Source: Acinetobacter terrae (lineage in GTDB: Bacteria > Pseudomonadota > Gammaproteobacteria > Pseudomonadales > Moraxellaceae). From it: a stretch of 64,000 nt of DNA. The stretch spans positions 62,001 to 126,000 of the forward strand of contig NZ_JABERI010000007.1 in assembly GCF_013004375.1 (NCBI RefSeq), given 5' to 3'. Below are positions 9,125 through 17,924 of this stretch, in pieces; position 1 is the first letter of the stretch, and every line of letters starts with the position of its first letter. The notes under the pieces are model-generated. The model was given only the letters and a program-made list of their open reading frames with translations. It did no database searches and had not been told where the DNA came from. The translations under genes and the position numbers were made by a program.

Positions 9125-9283
9125 TCACAATCGAGTTGAAAAATATTTTTATAATGATTTTTCATAGTAAAGAAAGACTGACTTAGAAGTCAGCTTATCC
9201 TCGATTTAGTGATGTGAATCAGGCAAGCTTTTCCTTAAGCTATCTGCACGTGAATAGGTTTAATCAGGGAAGAGCAGAGCGAT

Positions 9284-10111
9284 ATGAAGGATTTATCATT
9301 TAAAAAGACCGCAATTCATTTTACCCATGCCAATGGAATTCCTGCGCCAAGTTATCAAAAGTTTTTCACTTGCTTTGAAGATGAATTTGATTTGAGGTCC
9401 ATTCCGATGATTGGAATGAATCCGCAATATCCCATTACGCATGACTGGCGTTATTTAGTCGATCAAATTATTGATGATATTGAACAGAAATTTCATGGAA
9501 GAAAGGTCATAGGTCTGGGGCATTCTTTTGGTTCATTACTCACGCTCATGAGTGCCTATAAGCGCCCTGATTTATTTTCACAATTGGTGATTATGGATCC
9601 ACCTTTTGTGATTGGTGCAAAGTCACCAATGTTTGAAATTGCAAAAAAATTAAAACTCAAGGCAATCGATCAATTGACCCCGGCAGGCATTACCTTGAAA
9701 CGAAAAGATCACTGGGAAAACCATGAGCAAGCCTATGCTTCAATGCGGCATAACCCGTTATTTAAACATTTTGATGAAAGCTGTTTTCAGGATTTTTTAG
9801 CCTGTGGTTTGCAACAAGATATTCAACGGGGAGGCTTAACTTTGGCAGTGCCTAAAAGGGTTGAAGCCAAAATTTTTAGAACTGTACCTGCATGGTGGTG
9901 GCGTACGCCGAGGAAAGCACCGGCTGTACCTGTACATTTAATTAGTGCGCAGAACAGTCCATTTTACAAGCAAGGTTTTCCGCAAGGGATGCAAAAGACC
10001 TATCAAATTAATTATAGTTTAATGCAAGGCGGGCATATGTTCCCATTGGAACAGCCTGAAAAAACCGCTGAACTGGTTAAATATATTATTGCTCAACAGA
10101 AAAGCATTTAA
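9284..10111 (+). CDS. Alpha/beta hydrolase
   Basis: A 275-residue cytoplasmic hydrolase of unknown substrate. FTHANGIPAPSY (about 13-24) is the oxyanion-loop HxNG motif, GLGHSFGS (about 77-84) is the nucleophile elbow with S81, and GGHMFPLE near residue 254 carries the likely catalytic His. The acid is probably in the PVHLISAQNSPF region. A long helical cap lies between about 125 and 215. It converges on the desT-like regulator. An esterase or lipase role related to the neighbouring fatty acid locus is possible but unsupported. Confidence 0.75.
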   Translation: MKDLSFKKTAIHFTHANGIPAPSYQKFFTCFEDEFDLRSIPMIGMNPQYPITHDWRYLVDQIIDDIEQKFHGRKVIGLGHSFGSLLTLMSAYKRPDLFSQLVIMDPPFVIGAKSPMFEIAKKLKLKAIDQLTPAGITLKRKDHWENHEQAYASMRHNPLFKHFDESCFQDFLACGLQQDIQRGGLTLAVPKRVEAKIFRTVPAWWWRTPRKAPAVPVHLISAQNSPFYKQGFPQGMQKTYQINYSLMQGGHMFPLEQPEKTAELVKYIIAQQKSI

Positions 10112-10120
10112 AGATAGAGT

Positions 10121-10150
10121 AAGGATTCAATATGTAAGGATTGAATCCTT
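10121..10150. terminator. Convergent inverted repeat, possible bidirectional terminator
   Basis: A perfect 10-bp inverted repeat (AAGGATTCAA with TTGAATCCTT) separated by 10 bases lies between the convergent hydrolase and TetR genes. Neither side has a strong T tract, so terminator strength is uncertain. Confidence 0.5.
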
Positions 10151-10163
10151 AAATATTTGAGCA

Positions 10164-10859
10164 TTAGCGAATTTTCGCTTCATCCAAATGACGTGCACCT
10201 TCTAAAAGCATGCGAATCATAATCATGGTTTGTTCTGCAATTTCTTTGCGTTCAATCATAGGCATATCAATCACTGTCGCACCCATATTAAACACCAATT
10301 GGGTAATCGCTTTTGCAACAATGTCAGGATGAAACAATTTACTATGATTCAGACGTTCTAAGCGAATGAGATCTTCTTGCAGTTCTTGCTGAAAATAATT
10401 TAATTGACGCTCTACTGCTAATTTGTATGAAGCAGAACCGGTATAGGCTTCACGAAGTAATAAGCTTAAATTTCCTTCATCGGCATCTAACTGCTCAATA
10501 AAAATTTCAACTGAACTGCGAATAATACTGTTTTGTTTGGAGGCTTTTAAGCGTGCCTGATGCAAAATCTGACGCAATACATGACCAGCGCGATCAATCA
10601 ATTCAATTGCCAGTTCATCTATATCTTTGAAATGTCTGTAAAAACTGTTCGGAGCAATACCTGCTTCACGAGCAACTTCACGCAGGCTTAAGGATGCAAT
10701 ACTTTTTTGAGGACCAATTAAATTGAGTGCGGCTTGAAACAGTTCTTCTTTGGTAATTGTTGCTTTTCGACCGACTGTGCGGACGATAACTGGCTCATGA
10801 GCAAGACTTTGTGCAGCAATTGTGGCATCAACATTTTTTTTGATTGAAGACTGATTCAT
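10164..10859 (-). CDS. desT: TetR-family regulator of unsaturated fatty acid genes (DesT/FabR-like)
   Basis: A TetR repressor of about 231 residues. The recognition region SLREVAREAGIAP followed by SFYRHF is nearly identical to E. coli FabR, and DELAIELIDRAGHVLRQ continues the match. It is divergent from the reductase/desaturase pair, the same layout as Pseudomonas aeruginosa desT-desCB. There, DesT senses the saturated/unsaturated acyl-CoA ratio and controls the desaturase. I prefer the ATG at 10859 over the TTG at 10868; neither has a strong ribosome binding site. The symbol rests on this synteny and similarity. FabR-type control of fabA/fabB is an alternative or additional role. Confidence 0.82.
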   Translation of the reverse strand: MNQSSIKKNVDATIAAQSLAHEPVIVRTVGRKATITKEELFQAALNLIGPQKSIASLSLREVAREAGIAPNSFYRHFKDIDELAIELIDRAGHVLRQILHQARLKASKQNSIIRSSVEIFIEQLDADEGNLSLLLREAYTGSASYKLAVERQLNYFQQELQEDLIRLERLNHSKLFHPDIVAKAITQLVFNMGATVIDMPMIERKEIAEQTMIMIRMLLEGARHLDEAKIR

Positions 10860-10935
10860 ATTTTTCAAAGGATTAGAGACACCAAAACATTATAGCCGTT
10901 GCTTGCTCACTTGGGAAATGAATAGAAACAATACG

Positions 10936-10967
10936 AATATATATACAAATATATATACATGTGTATA
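10936..10967. promoter_or_regulatory. Direct and inverted repeats in the desT/desC intergenic region
   Basis: AATATATATACA occurs twice in tandem (10936-10947 and 10948-10959). The second copy runs into an inverted repeat TATACA-TG-TGTATA (10954-10967). The cluster lies between the divergent regulator and ferredoxin reductase genes. It is a good candidate operator for the TetR protein, perhaps overlapping promoters, because TATA-like hexamers are plentiful here. Binding is inference. Confidence 0.5.
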
Positions 10968-10998
10968 ATAATTAAAATTCAATCGCGTGGTGCTTACT

Positions 10999-12066
10999 AT
11001 GCATGTGTTAGAAAAAATGAAATCTCCCTTAAGTTCACTTGCTGAAACTGTTATTGATCAGCATGCAGCAAACTTTTGGCTGCAAAAATTTAATCCGCTT
11101 TGGTCATTTAACCAAGCCTTGGGGAAAATTGTTCAAAAAGAAAATTCTGCTCAAAATATGGTGAGTCTAACCATTCAGTTCAATCGTCATTTTGAGGTTG
11201 GGCAAGCAGGGCAGCATCATCCGATTTTTGTGGAAGTCGACGGTATTCGCTATGAACGCAGCTATAGTTTGACTCAACTTGATTCTCAACATGTCTTGTT
11301 GACAGTTAAAAAAGTTGATCAAGGTAAAGTCAGCTCTTGGTTGGTTGAACAGTCACAAGTCGGTGATATCCTTGAATTTGGACACCCTTATGGCGATATG
11401 CTGTTACCAGAACAGGCTCAAGCGATGCTATTGCTTGCTGCGGGTAGTGGTATTACTCCAATGTTGAGTTTACTCAAAGCACTCTCTAAAACAGATCGCA
11501 TGGCCCAAGCACCGATCCAGTTGTTGTACTGGGTGAAAGAATATGCAGATGTGGCTTTTAAGGCACGTTTTGAAAAGCTCGCAGAACAATATCCAAATTT
11601 TTCATTTCAAGTTTTTTATACTCAAGAAGCCGATGCTGGCGAACGTTTAAACCAAGCTCATGCTGCATTGCTGGAAAACATTGAAAATAGCGTGGTATAT
11701 GCGTGTGGTCCATCTGGTTTTGTCGCACAGGCTGAACAGTTATTTGCACATGCGCAAAGTTTTAAAAGTGAAGCTTTCAGCATGACACCTGTAGAAACTT
11801 CCGAGACTGGCTTTGTCAATGTGACTTTATTGAAATCGAAAAAAGTGCTCGCTATTCCAAAAGGTCAGTCGATTTTAGTCAGCCTTGAACAGCAGAATAT
11901 AAAACCCACCCATGGTTGTCGTATGGGGATCTGTAATAAATGTGTCTGCAATAAAGTTGAAGGTTCAACAAAGAATTTAGTGAATGGCGGACAAAATTCA
12001 GAACCTGGTAATTTATTAAAAATTTGTGTCAATTCAGCACAGTCTGATCTTGTTATTGATTTATAA
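10999..12066 (+). CDS. Ferredoxin-NAD(P)H reductase with C-terminal 2Fe-2S domain (DesC-like)
   Basis: A 355-residue electron donor, probably feeding the desaturase encoded 14 bases downstream. It has an FAD-binding barrel (about 40-135, with RSYSLTQ), an NAD(P) domain opening with LLLAAGSGITPMLSLL, and a plant-type 2Fe-2S domain near the C-terminus. The cluster ligands are in CRMGICNKC and the final KICVN cysteine. The frame is open from a GTG at 10987, but the ATG at 10999 is the more likely start. Pseudomonas DesC plays this role for DesB; the same pairing is inferred here from order and domain content. Confidence 0.85.
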   Translation: MHVLEKMKSPLSSLAETVIDQHAANFWLQKFNPLWSFNQALGKIVQKENSAQNMVSLTIQFNRHFEVGQAGQHHPIFVEVDGIRYERSYSLTQLDSQHVLLTVKKVDQGKVSSWLVEQSQVGDILEFGHPYGDMLLPEQAQAMLLLAAGSGITPMLSLLKALSKTDRMAQAPIQLLYWVKEYADVAFKARFEKLAEQYPNFSFQVFYTQEADAGERLNQAHAALLENIENSVVYACGPSGFVAQAEQLFAHAQSFKSEAFSMTPVETSETGFVNVTLLKSKKVLAIPKGQSILVSLEQQNIKPTHGCRMGICNKCVCNKVEGSTKNLVNGGQNSEPGNLLKICVNSAQSDLVIDL

Positions 12067-12080
12067 GTGAGTCAAATATC

Positions 12081-13175
12081 ATGAATATGCCCGTAAAAAT
12101 AGAATATTTTAAAAATCCTAAAAATGGTGAACTCACTCAATCCCAGTTAGATGGATTGGCACGTGAGTTAGACGCCATTAAACAAGAAGTGTTAGATGAT
12201 ATTGGGGAAAAAGACGCGAAATATATTCGTCGTGTTTATTCAACGATTCGTTATGCTTCTATTGCTGGACGTGCCTGTTTATTTGCAGGTTGGTTCCCAC
12301 CAGCATGGGTTTTAGGAACCGGTTTACTCGGTTTTGCCAAAATTATGGAAAACATGGAGCTGGGTCATAATGTCATGCATGGTCAATATGACTGGATGAA
12401 TGATCCGAAATTCAATGGTCCAACTTACGAATGGGATATTGTCGGTACAGCGGATAACTGGCGTCAAACCCATAACTATAAACATCATACCTATACCAAT
12501 ATTAAAGGTATGGATGATGATATCGGTTATGGATTGCTTCGCCTGTTCCCTGAACAGCGTTGGAAACCCGGCTATCTTTTACAACCGATTTATGCGATTC
12601 CATTTTGCTTGTTGTTCCAATGGGGCGTAGCAATTCAGAACCTTGAACTAGGTAAAGTATTGTTTGGTCGTAAAACCAAAGAACAAGCTAAAAAAGAATG
12701 GCAGCCAATGCAACGCAAAATCACTAAACAATTGTTTAAAGATTATGTGTTCTTCCCATTAATTGCCGGTCCAGCAGCATTGCCTGTTTTAGCGGGTAAC
12801 TTGGTGGCGAACGGTATGCGTAATATTTGGACCTTCAGTATTATTTTCTGTGGTCACTTCACTAAAGATGTTGAAGTCTTCCCGAAAACAGTACTTGAAA
12901 ATGAAAGTCGTGGTCACTGGTACATGCGTCAGATTCGTGGTTCATCGAATTTAACCGGTTCAGAAGCCTTTCATATTTTGACTGGTCATTTAAGTCATCA
13001 GATTGAACATCATTTATATCCAGATGTTCCGGCACGTCGCTATCGTAAAATGGCGCCAAAAGTACAAGCTGTTTGTGAAAAGTATGGCTTGAACTACAAC
13101 AATGCAAGCCTGATCAAACAGTATGGCAGCGTGATTAAACGTATTGCAAAATATGCTTTTCCATTTAAGAAATAA
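12081..13175 (+). CDS. Membrane acyl-CoA/fatty acid desaturase (DesB-like)
   Basis: A 364-residue integral membrane desaturase that would introduce a double bond into acyl chains, affecting membrane fluidity. The three histidine boxes that bind the di-iron centre are intact: GHNVMH (about 95-100), HNYKHH (131-136) and HLSHQIEHH (about 301-309). Hydrophobic segments flank the boxes around residues 60-90 and 170-260. It follows the reductase after 14 bases, forming a two-gene operon controlled by the divergent TetR gene. Double-bond position (delta-9 in Pseudomonas DesB) cannot be read from sequence. Confidence 0.88.
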   Translation: MNMPVKIEYFKNPKNGELTQSQLDGLARELDAIKQEVLDDIGEKDAKYIRRVYSTIRYASIAGRACLFAGWFPPAWVLGTGLLGFAKIMENMELGHNVMHGQYDWMNDPKFNGPTYEWDIVGTADNWRQTHNYKHHTYTNIKGMDDDIGYGLLRLFPEQRWKPGYLLQPIYAIPFCLLFQWGVAIQNLELGKVLFGRKTKEQAKKEWQPMQRKITKQLFKDYVFFPLIAGPAALPVLAGNLVANGMRNIWTFSIIFCGHFTKDVEVFPKTVLENESRGHWYMRQIRGSSNLTGSEAFHILTGHLSHQIEHHLYPDVPARRYRKMAPKVQAVCEKYGLNYNNASLIKQYGSVIKRIAKYAFPFKK

Positions 13176-13204
13176 GTTTATCTAAAGATTTTGATACGCT
13201 GTTT

Positions 13205-13248
13205 TTCAGGAGTGATTGTGGGATAACAATCACTCCTGAAATTTTTAT
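13205..13248 (+). terminator. Intrinsic terminator after the desaturase
   Basis: A perfect 15-bp stem (TTCAGGAGTGATTGT with ACAATCACTCCTGAA) has a six-base loop and is followed by ATTTTTAT. Confidence 0.88.
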
Positions 13249-13730
13249 AAGATAGAATAAAAATTATAGGTCATTAATTTAGTATTAAAAGTTGAATGAA
13301 TTTGTTAATAAATTAACTTTGCAAATTGTTTAGCTTTTGTTAATTTTTTTATGAATATTTTTGCATAAAAATCTTCTTTTTGAGCACTTTTGCCTATTGT
13401 CAAAAAGTAAAAATATATGACTGTAATTATACTCCCTAGGGGTATGTTCAATAAAGCAACATCTATTAATTGGTAAAAAAAATTAAATAGATAAGTCTAT
13501 AAATAGTCATGCTTATAAAGCATTTGATTTTATTGTTTTATTTGTTATTTATTTGCTTAAATTAAAGTATATTAAGGTTTTGTGAATAATTAAATGCAAA
13601 TAATAATGATTATTAAAATACGAATTAATTGATTAATGATTAAAAAGAATGATCATTTTTACAAACTATAATAAAAGCGGGATGTGTTAATTTTTGTATA
13701 TAAATATGCCATTTGGTATAGGAAAGAAAA
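13249..13730. other. AT-rich non-coding region before the pilin cluster
   Basis: About 480 bases with no ORF I would support. It is very AT-rich, contains the palindrome CCCTAGGG near 13433, and ends with TATAAAT-like sequence near 13700 and an AGGAAAG ribosome binding site just before the first pilin gene. The pilin promoter should be here. Confidence 0.5.
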
Positions 13731-14192
13731 ATGCACAAAAAACCGTCTTTAATAGCTCATAAATTTGAATCTGGTTTTACTCTCATAGAGCTGATGGTTA
13801 CAGTGGTAATTATCGCCATTCTTGCAGCAATCGCGATGCCTATGTATTCAAATTACATCACTAAAGCGAAGGCGCGTAATGCTGGGGCAGATCTGGTTGC
13901 ATTAAGCCTGGTTTTAGAAAGTCTGTATCAACGTAATTTAACTTATACAGCTCCTACTCCTAATCCTACAACCACGACTGCACAAACTCAAACCCATGCT
14001 TCAGCTTGGCAGCCGGCCGAACTTGAAACTTTTGACTACACCATGGAAGTCAAAGATATAGATTCAAAAAAGGGATATGTACTTACCGCCACAGGTAAAG
14101 GTCGTAATGTAGGGTGTACTTTAACTTTAAATAGTAAAAATCAACGTGGTGTGCCTGCGACATCAGGCTGTGGTGGATTAACGTCATGGTAA
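13731..14192 (+). CDS. PilE-like minor type IV pilin
   Basis: A 153-residue type IV prepilin. A 15-residue leader ends in Gly before FTLIELMVTVVIIAILAAIA, with the Glu at position 5 of the mature protein, so PilD should process it. The mature protein has a soluble domain with a Thr/Pro-rich loop (about 75-90) and two C-terminal cysteines (in VGCTL and SGCGG) that could form the usual D-region disulfide. AGGAAAG lies five bases before the ATG. It opens a five-gene pilin operon and overlaps the next gene by seven bases. PilE-like minor pilin is preferred over the major pilin because of this context. Confidence 0.82.
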   Translation: MHKKPSLIAHKFESGFTLIELMVTVVIIAILAAIAMPMYSNYITKAKARNAGADLVALSLVLESLYQRNLTYTAPTPNPTTTTAQTQTHASAWQPAELETFDYTMEVKDIDSKKGYVLTATGKGRNVGCTLTLNSKNQRGVPATSGCGGLTSW

Positions 14193-14620
14193 GTCAACGT
14201 GGAGTGACCCTCATCGAGTTGATGGTTGCTATTGCTTTGCTTGCAATATTGGCATTGGCGATCTTTCCGCTTGGAAGAGCTTGGGTAGCAAATCAACAAA
14301 TTACTAAAACTGAAAAACTATTTTTAGAAGCATATGCACGCGCTAAAAATGAAGCATTGCGTAATCCGAACGCTGTGAAAGGTGATGTAAAAACTGCAAG
14401 TTTAGAAGTAACCACTACCGCTGTAAATGTAAAAGATAGTAATGGTGTGGGTATTTGGAGCATAGATATTGCCCCCACTGTTACCGTAACACTTTCAACT
14501 GGATGTACTACGGGTCATCAGAAAGTAGAGCTCAATAATAATGCACATTTACTTACCGGAAGCTGCACCTTTTATACTGTAGCAGCAAGTGGAGGTACAG
14601 ATGCAACAGGTACTTTATAA
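14186..14620 (+). CDS. FimT/FimU (GspH-like) minor pilin
   Basis: A 144-residue prepilin with a very short leader MVSQRG before VTLIELMVAIALLAIL. The GspH/FimT pattern is seen in the helix and in the C-terminal beta domain with two cysteines (TGCTTG, GSCTF). H-type minor pilins join the tip complex that primes pilus assembly. Its ATG overlaps the stop of the previous gene, and its last 20 bases overlap the next start, so translation is probably coupled across the cluster. Confidence 0.8.
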   Translation: MVSQRGVTLIELMVAIALLAILALAIFPLGRAWVANQQITKTEKLFLEAYARAKNEALRNPNAVKGDVKTASLEVTTTAVNVKDSNGVGIWSIDIAPTVTVTLSTGCTTGHQKVELNNNAHLLTGSCTFYTVAASGGTDATGTL

Positions 14621-15038
14621 AAATTCTGCTCTGTATAAACAGCAGCAAGGTGCGACCTTGATAGAAGTACTGGTCTCTATGGTGTTGATGGCAATTATTG
14701 GCTTGGGTGCAGCCTATATTTCTGGACGTACAGCGGTAATGCATCGTGATCAAAATATTCATTTGCATACAGTAAACCAGATGCGACAGCAGTTAGAAAA
14801 TTCAGCTGAGTGTGCTGGTAAAAACGCTGGAACACATACAGTACAGATCCAGGTTGCTGGTACAGATGTTAATTTAAATTGTGTTGTAAGCGAAGGGGCT
14901 TATACCGTTGTTGCAAGAGACTCTACTGGTACAGGGGTTGCTTCCTCGACATCAGGTGGAATCAAAGTAAATGCTGCAACATTAGCGGTTAAAGAAGAAG
15001 ATACTTTTGTACCTGTCAAAGTGCAAATGTCGCCGTGA
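14601..15038 (+). CDS. pilV: PilV-like minor pilin
   Basis: A prepilin of 145 residues from the ATG at 14601, which has GGAGGT four bases upstream; a GTG at 14589 is in frame but lies before this ribosome binding site. The leader of 17 residues ends in Gly before ATLIEVLVSMVLMAIIGLG, the PilV/GspI-type start. I-type minor pilins form the tip core with the J and K types. It overlaps both neighbours by a few bases. Confidence 0.8.
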   Translation: MQQVLYKNSALYKQQQGATLIEVLVSMVLMAIIGLGAAYISGRTAVMHRDQNIHLHTVNQMRQQLENSAECAGKNAGTHTVQIQVAGTDVNLNCVVSEGAYTVVARDSTGTGVASSTSGGIKVNAATLAVKEEDTFVPVKVQMSP

Positions 15039-15052
15039 AAAGGAGAGGGAAA

Positions 15053-15730
15053 ATGGATAACCTAAAATTTTCACAGCGAGGTATTTCGTTAATTGAAATC
15101 CTGATCGCATTGGCGCTTTCAATCATTATTATTTTAGCAATGCTACGGGCATTTGTTACTACTGGTAAAGTGACAACAGAAGCTTCTCTCGGCGCAAAAG
15201 TTGATAGTCATATTATGTTGGGTTTAATCGCAACTGACCGAATTTTACAAGGTTTAGGTTATGGCTTAACTAACCCGACTGTCGCAGATTTTAAAGTATT
15301 AAATGCAGATGGAGATGCTGTTGCATTGGGCCAAGCTGGTAAATTTTTAGTGTGGAAAATATCAAATACTCACTGTCAGGCTTTGCAAAGTCATACAAAT
15401 GGGTTGTATCTATATGGGAAAACTGATGTGGGTTATACATGTTCTGGTTTGACTAAACCAGCAGATACGATCTCCAAAGAGCCTTTAATCCAGATTGATC
15501 ATACTGCTTTAAATGACTCAGGGATTGCCAATACCACCAATAAAATTGGTAGTATTGATATAAAAGTAGAACAAATCACTGGAGGATGTAGCCCTTTTGG
15601 TATTAAAAGTGATTTAAGCATGGCTTTGGGTAAGTATCAGGTGATTTTGCTGGCAAATACTTATGCTGCGAGTACAGATAGCTCAGCACGTACAATTCAG
15701 AACATAACATGTCTGTTTAACTTTAAATAA
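15053..15730 (+). CDS. pilW: PilW-like minor pilin
   Basis: A 225-residue prepilin. The start is placed at ATG 15053, preceded by AGGAGAGGG; a GTG at 15035 is also in frame. The 10-residue leader ends in Gly before ISLIEILIALALSIIIILAML. The protein is longer than the H and I types, as expected for PilW/GspJ, and several cysteines are present in the C-terminal half. In type IV pili PilW sits beneath PilX at the tip. Confidence 0.8.
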   Translation: MDNLKFSQRGISLIEILIALALSIIIILAMLRAFVTTGKVTTEASLGAKVDSHIMLGLIATDRILQGLGYGLTNPTVADFKVLNADGDAVALGQAGKFLVWKISNTHCQALQSHTNGLYLYGKTDVGYTCSGLTKPADTISKEPLIQIDHTALNDSGIANTTNKIGSIDIKVEQITGGCSPFGIKSDLSMALGKYQVILLANTYAASTDSSARTIQNITCLFNFK

Positions 15731-15742
15731 GGGGAATAAGCC

Positions 15743-17215
15743 ATGCATTACTCTACAAAAAATAAAAAAAATCTGAATAAGTCTATTCCTTTTGTCAAAC
15801 AGGCAGGTATTTCTTCACTTCTATTTATTTTATTAGTTGGCTTGTCTTTAACTGTACTGACTGTAGGTTATATGTCGTCAATGCGTAACTTACAATCGAG
15901 TGCGACTACTGCGCATGCGCAGACTCAGGCGCAAATGAAAGCGATGATGGGGTATCATGCATTGAGTAAGTTTTTGTTGAATCAACCTCAAGGATATTTA
16001 GATAAAATTACCGCAGGTGACATTAGTGAAGGTACTACAATTACAAGTAGTTATGTAAAATCTATTTCATGTCCAGCATCAACAATTCCTGGTGAAGTAC
16101 ATTATTGTTTTGATATTACAGGTAAAAGTGGTGGGGCTTCGGCAATTATTAGTGCCATGTATGCATATCAGAAAGAAGTTCAGCAAAGTACTGTTGCCGG
16201 CACTATTTTTGCTGGTGGTTTGGTGGTGGGGGGGAATGCAAATTTTGTAGGTGAGACGGGTGAGAATGTCACAATTTTTGTAGGTGGTGAAAATGCTGGT
16301 AAGGTCGTTGATACTTCTGGTGCAGAAGTTACTTTAGAACGAATTACAGTGCAAGCTTATACGAATCCAATTGAGGTTGCAGATGCTAGAACTTTAAAAA
16401 ATTATGCAAATTACCTTTTCACTAAAAACAATGCTGGATCAATAGAATGTTATAAAAATAATCTGCATATTACAGGAGGAACAGTAATTACAACACCAAT
16501 ACAAATTACATGTCCAACAGGAGTATCTATTGATAATAAAGGAGTATGGTCATTTAATTCATCGACAACCAATTTGCCAGGGATCATGTGGTTTGAAGGG
16601 AATGTTCTCATTCAATTGCAAAAGACTCCAAATGATATGGTCAATACTGTTTTAGCGACAGGTTCAGTCACAACAGACTTAGGTACAGGAAATATAGCCG
16701 GTACTTATAATGCTTATGCACCTTTACATTATTTATTAATGGCTAGTGATAGTAATATTAAGACACGTTTGGATAAGGTTTGCCCAGCTGAAAATTATCC
16801 TGTTCAGTATTGTCAACCTTATGATGCGACACAGCGAAGTTTAATTACAAGTGTGACATATTTTAAAAACAATAAAGATAAATTTTTAAAAAATACCAAT
16901 CTATTTCCAGCAAATTTATCGAATATTTTATTTTTAACAGACACTGAATTTGCAATTGATGCTGCTAATGATACAACGCTTAATTTGTATGGCAACATAG
17001 TTGGTACTAAAGGAGCAGGTGGTACAGGTAAGGCATCTGGAAAAATTACAGGTACTGGTGATATTAATATTAAAGGGAACTTGGTTGTTACAGGTGATTT
17101 GACAACAGAGGTACAAGGTAATATGACAGTTACTTTAGGCAAAAGTAATACTGATGGTAATAATATTCCTGTATTAATCTATTCGACCAAATCAAAATCC
17201 ATCCGCTACATGTAA
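15743..17215 (+). CDS. Large PilX/GspK-like minor pilin with repetitive C-terminal domain
   Basis: A 490-residue protein closing the pilin operon. A 22-residue leader ends in Gly before ISSLLFILLVGLSLTVLTVGY. The Glu at mature position 5 is missing, which is typical of the K/PilX-type tip subunit. The length is roughly two to three times that of ordinary PilX. Gly-rich, strand-like stretches occur around 150-185 (VVGGNANFVG, NVTIFVGGE) and 415-475 (GNIVGTKGAG, ITGTGDINIKGNLVV, GDLTTEVQGNMTV), recalling bactofilin-like or beta-helix repeats. No PilY1 gene follows. It could itself be the adhesive tip. The prepilin call is good; the adhesin role is inference. Confidence 0.72.
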   Translation: MHYSTKNKKNLNKSIPFVKQAGISSLLFILLVGLSLTVLTVGYMSSMRNLQSSATTAHAQTQAQMKAMMGYHALSKFLLNQPQGYLDKITAGDISEGTTITSSYVKSISCPASTIPGEVHYCFDITGKSGGASAIISAMYAYQKEVQQSTVAGTIFAGGLVVGGNANFVGETGENVTIFVGGENAGKVVDTSGAEVTLERITVQAYTNPIEVADARTLKNYANYLFTKNNAGSIECYKNNLHITGGTVITTPIQITCPTGVSIDNKGVWSFNSSTTNLPGIMWFEGNVLIQLQKTPNDMVNTVLATGSVTTDLGTGNIAGTYNAYAPLHYLLMASDSNIKTRLDKVCPAENYPVQYCQPYDATQRSLITSVTYFKNNKDKFLKNTNLFPANLSNILFLTDTEFAIDAANDTTLNLYGNIVGTKGAGGTGKASGKITGTGDINIKGNLVVTGDLTTEVQGNMTVTLGKSNTDGNNIPVLIYSTKSKSIRYM

Positions 17216-17228
17216 GCTTTCAAAATCT

Positions 17229-17256
17229 AAAAACCCACAATTAATTGTGGGTTTTT
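17229..17256. terminator. Bidirectional terminator between pilin operon and HAD gene
   Basis: A perfect 10-bp stem (AAACCCACAA with TTGTGGGTTT) closes a TTAA loop, with A and T tracts on either side that serve both converging transcripts. Confidence 0.9.
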
Positions 17257-17276
17257 ATTGCCTTTAATTTAAACGA

Positions 17277-17924
17277 TTAAGCCAACTTTTTACAGTTAAT
17301 AATTTCAGGCAAAGAATTATCTACCCCCACCATATAGGCATGATCAGCAAGCGCAAGCATTTCATTATCTTCTATACTATTGCCATAGGCATAAGTTACA
17401 GAATAATGATCTAAAGAATACTTTTCTAAAATTCGTAGTTTTTTTTGTTCTGAGCTACAGTCTGGAGTTGTGTATTGTCCAGTATAAGTATTATTTACTT
17501 GTTCAGTCTGAGTACAAATTAAATCAATATTTAATAGCTCACAGACATGCTTGAGATAGACATCGACCGATGCTGAAACCAGTACAACTTCATCGCCTAA
17601 AGCTTGATGCTGTTTAAGTTGTTTCAGTAAAGGCGGATTTAATTGAGATATTAAATTTGCTGCATATTCCTGCGCAATTTGCTCTAACTCTAAAACATTG
17701 GCATTGCTAAACATTGCACGAAATAATTTAGAGCGCATGGCATGCGCAGGGTAGGCATTTAAATAATAGGCTTGAATCCAAGGGAGGATTTTAATGCCTT
17801 GTTTGACGATATGTCGTTTGGATAAAGCATAGAAGATAAACCCCGTGAAACTGTCTTTTTTACACAGGGTTCCATCAAAATCAAAGAGCGCTAAATTTTT
17901 ATTCTTTTTGCTCGTTGCATACAT
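17277..17924 (-). CDS. HAD-superfamily subclass IB phosphatase
   Basis: A 215-residue cytoplasmic phosphatase of the SerB-like HAD-IB group. Motif I is LFDFDGTLC (D14 nucleophile, D16), motif II is VLVSASVDVY, a lysine in EQKKLRILEKY gives motif III, and motif IV is AYGNSIEDNEML. The alpha-helical cap spans about 25-85. Family members act on phosphoserine, phospholipid head groups or sugar phosphates; the substrate here is unknown. Its start overlaps the end of the DUF1615 lipoprotein gene by 34 bases, so the two are probably translated from one transcript. Confidence 0.82.
   Translation of the reverse strand: MYATSKKNKNLALFDFDGTLCKKDSFTGFIFYALSKRHIVKQGIKILPWIQAYYLNAYPAHAMRSKLFRAMFSNANVLELEQIAQEYAANLISQLNPPLLKQLKQHQALGDEVVLVSASVDVYLKHVCELLNIDLICTQTEQVNNTYTGQYTTPDCSSEQKKLRILEKYSLDHYSVTYAYGNSIEDNEMLALADHAYMVGVDNSLPEIINCKKLA

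Noticed and set aside
9178..9193. CTGACT-TAGA-AGTCAG hairpin after the PAAR gene
   Set aside because: Only six base pairs with no T tract; not strong enough for a terminator call.
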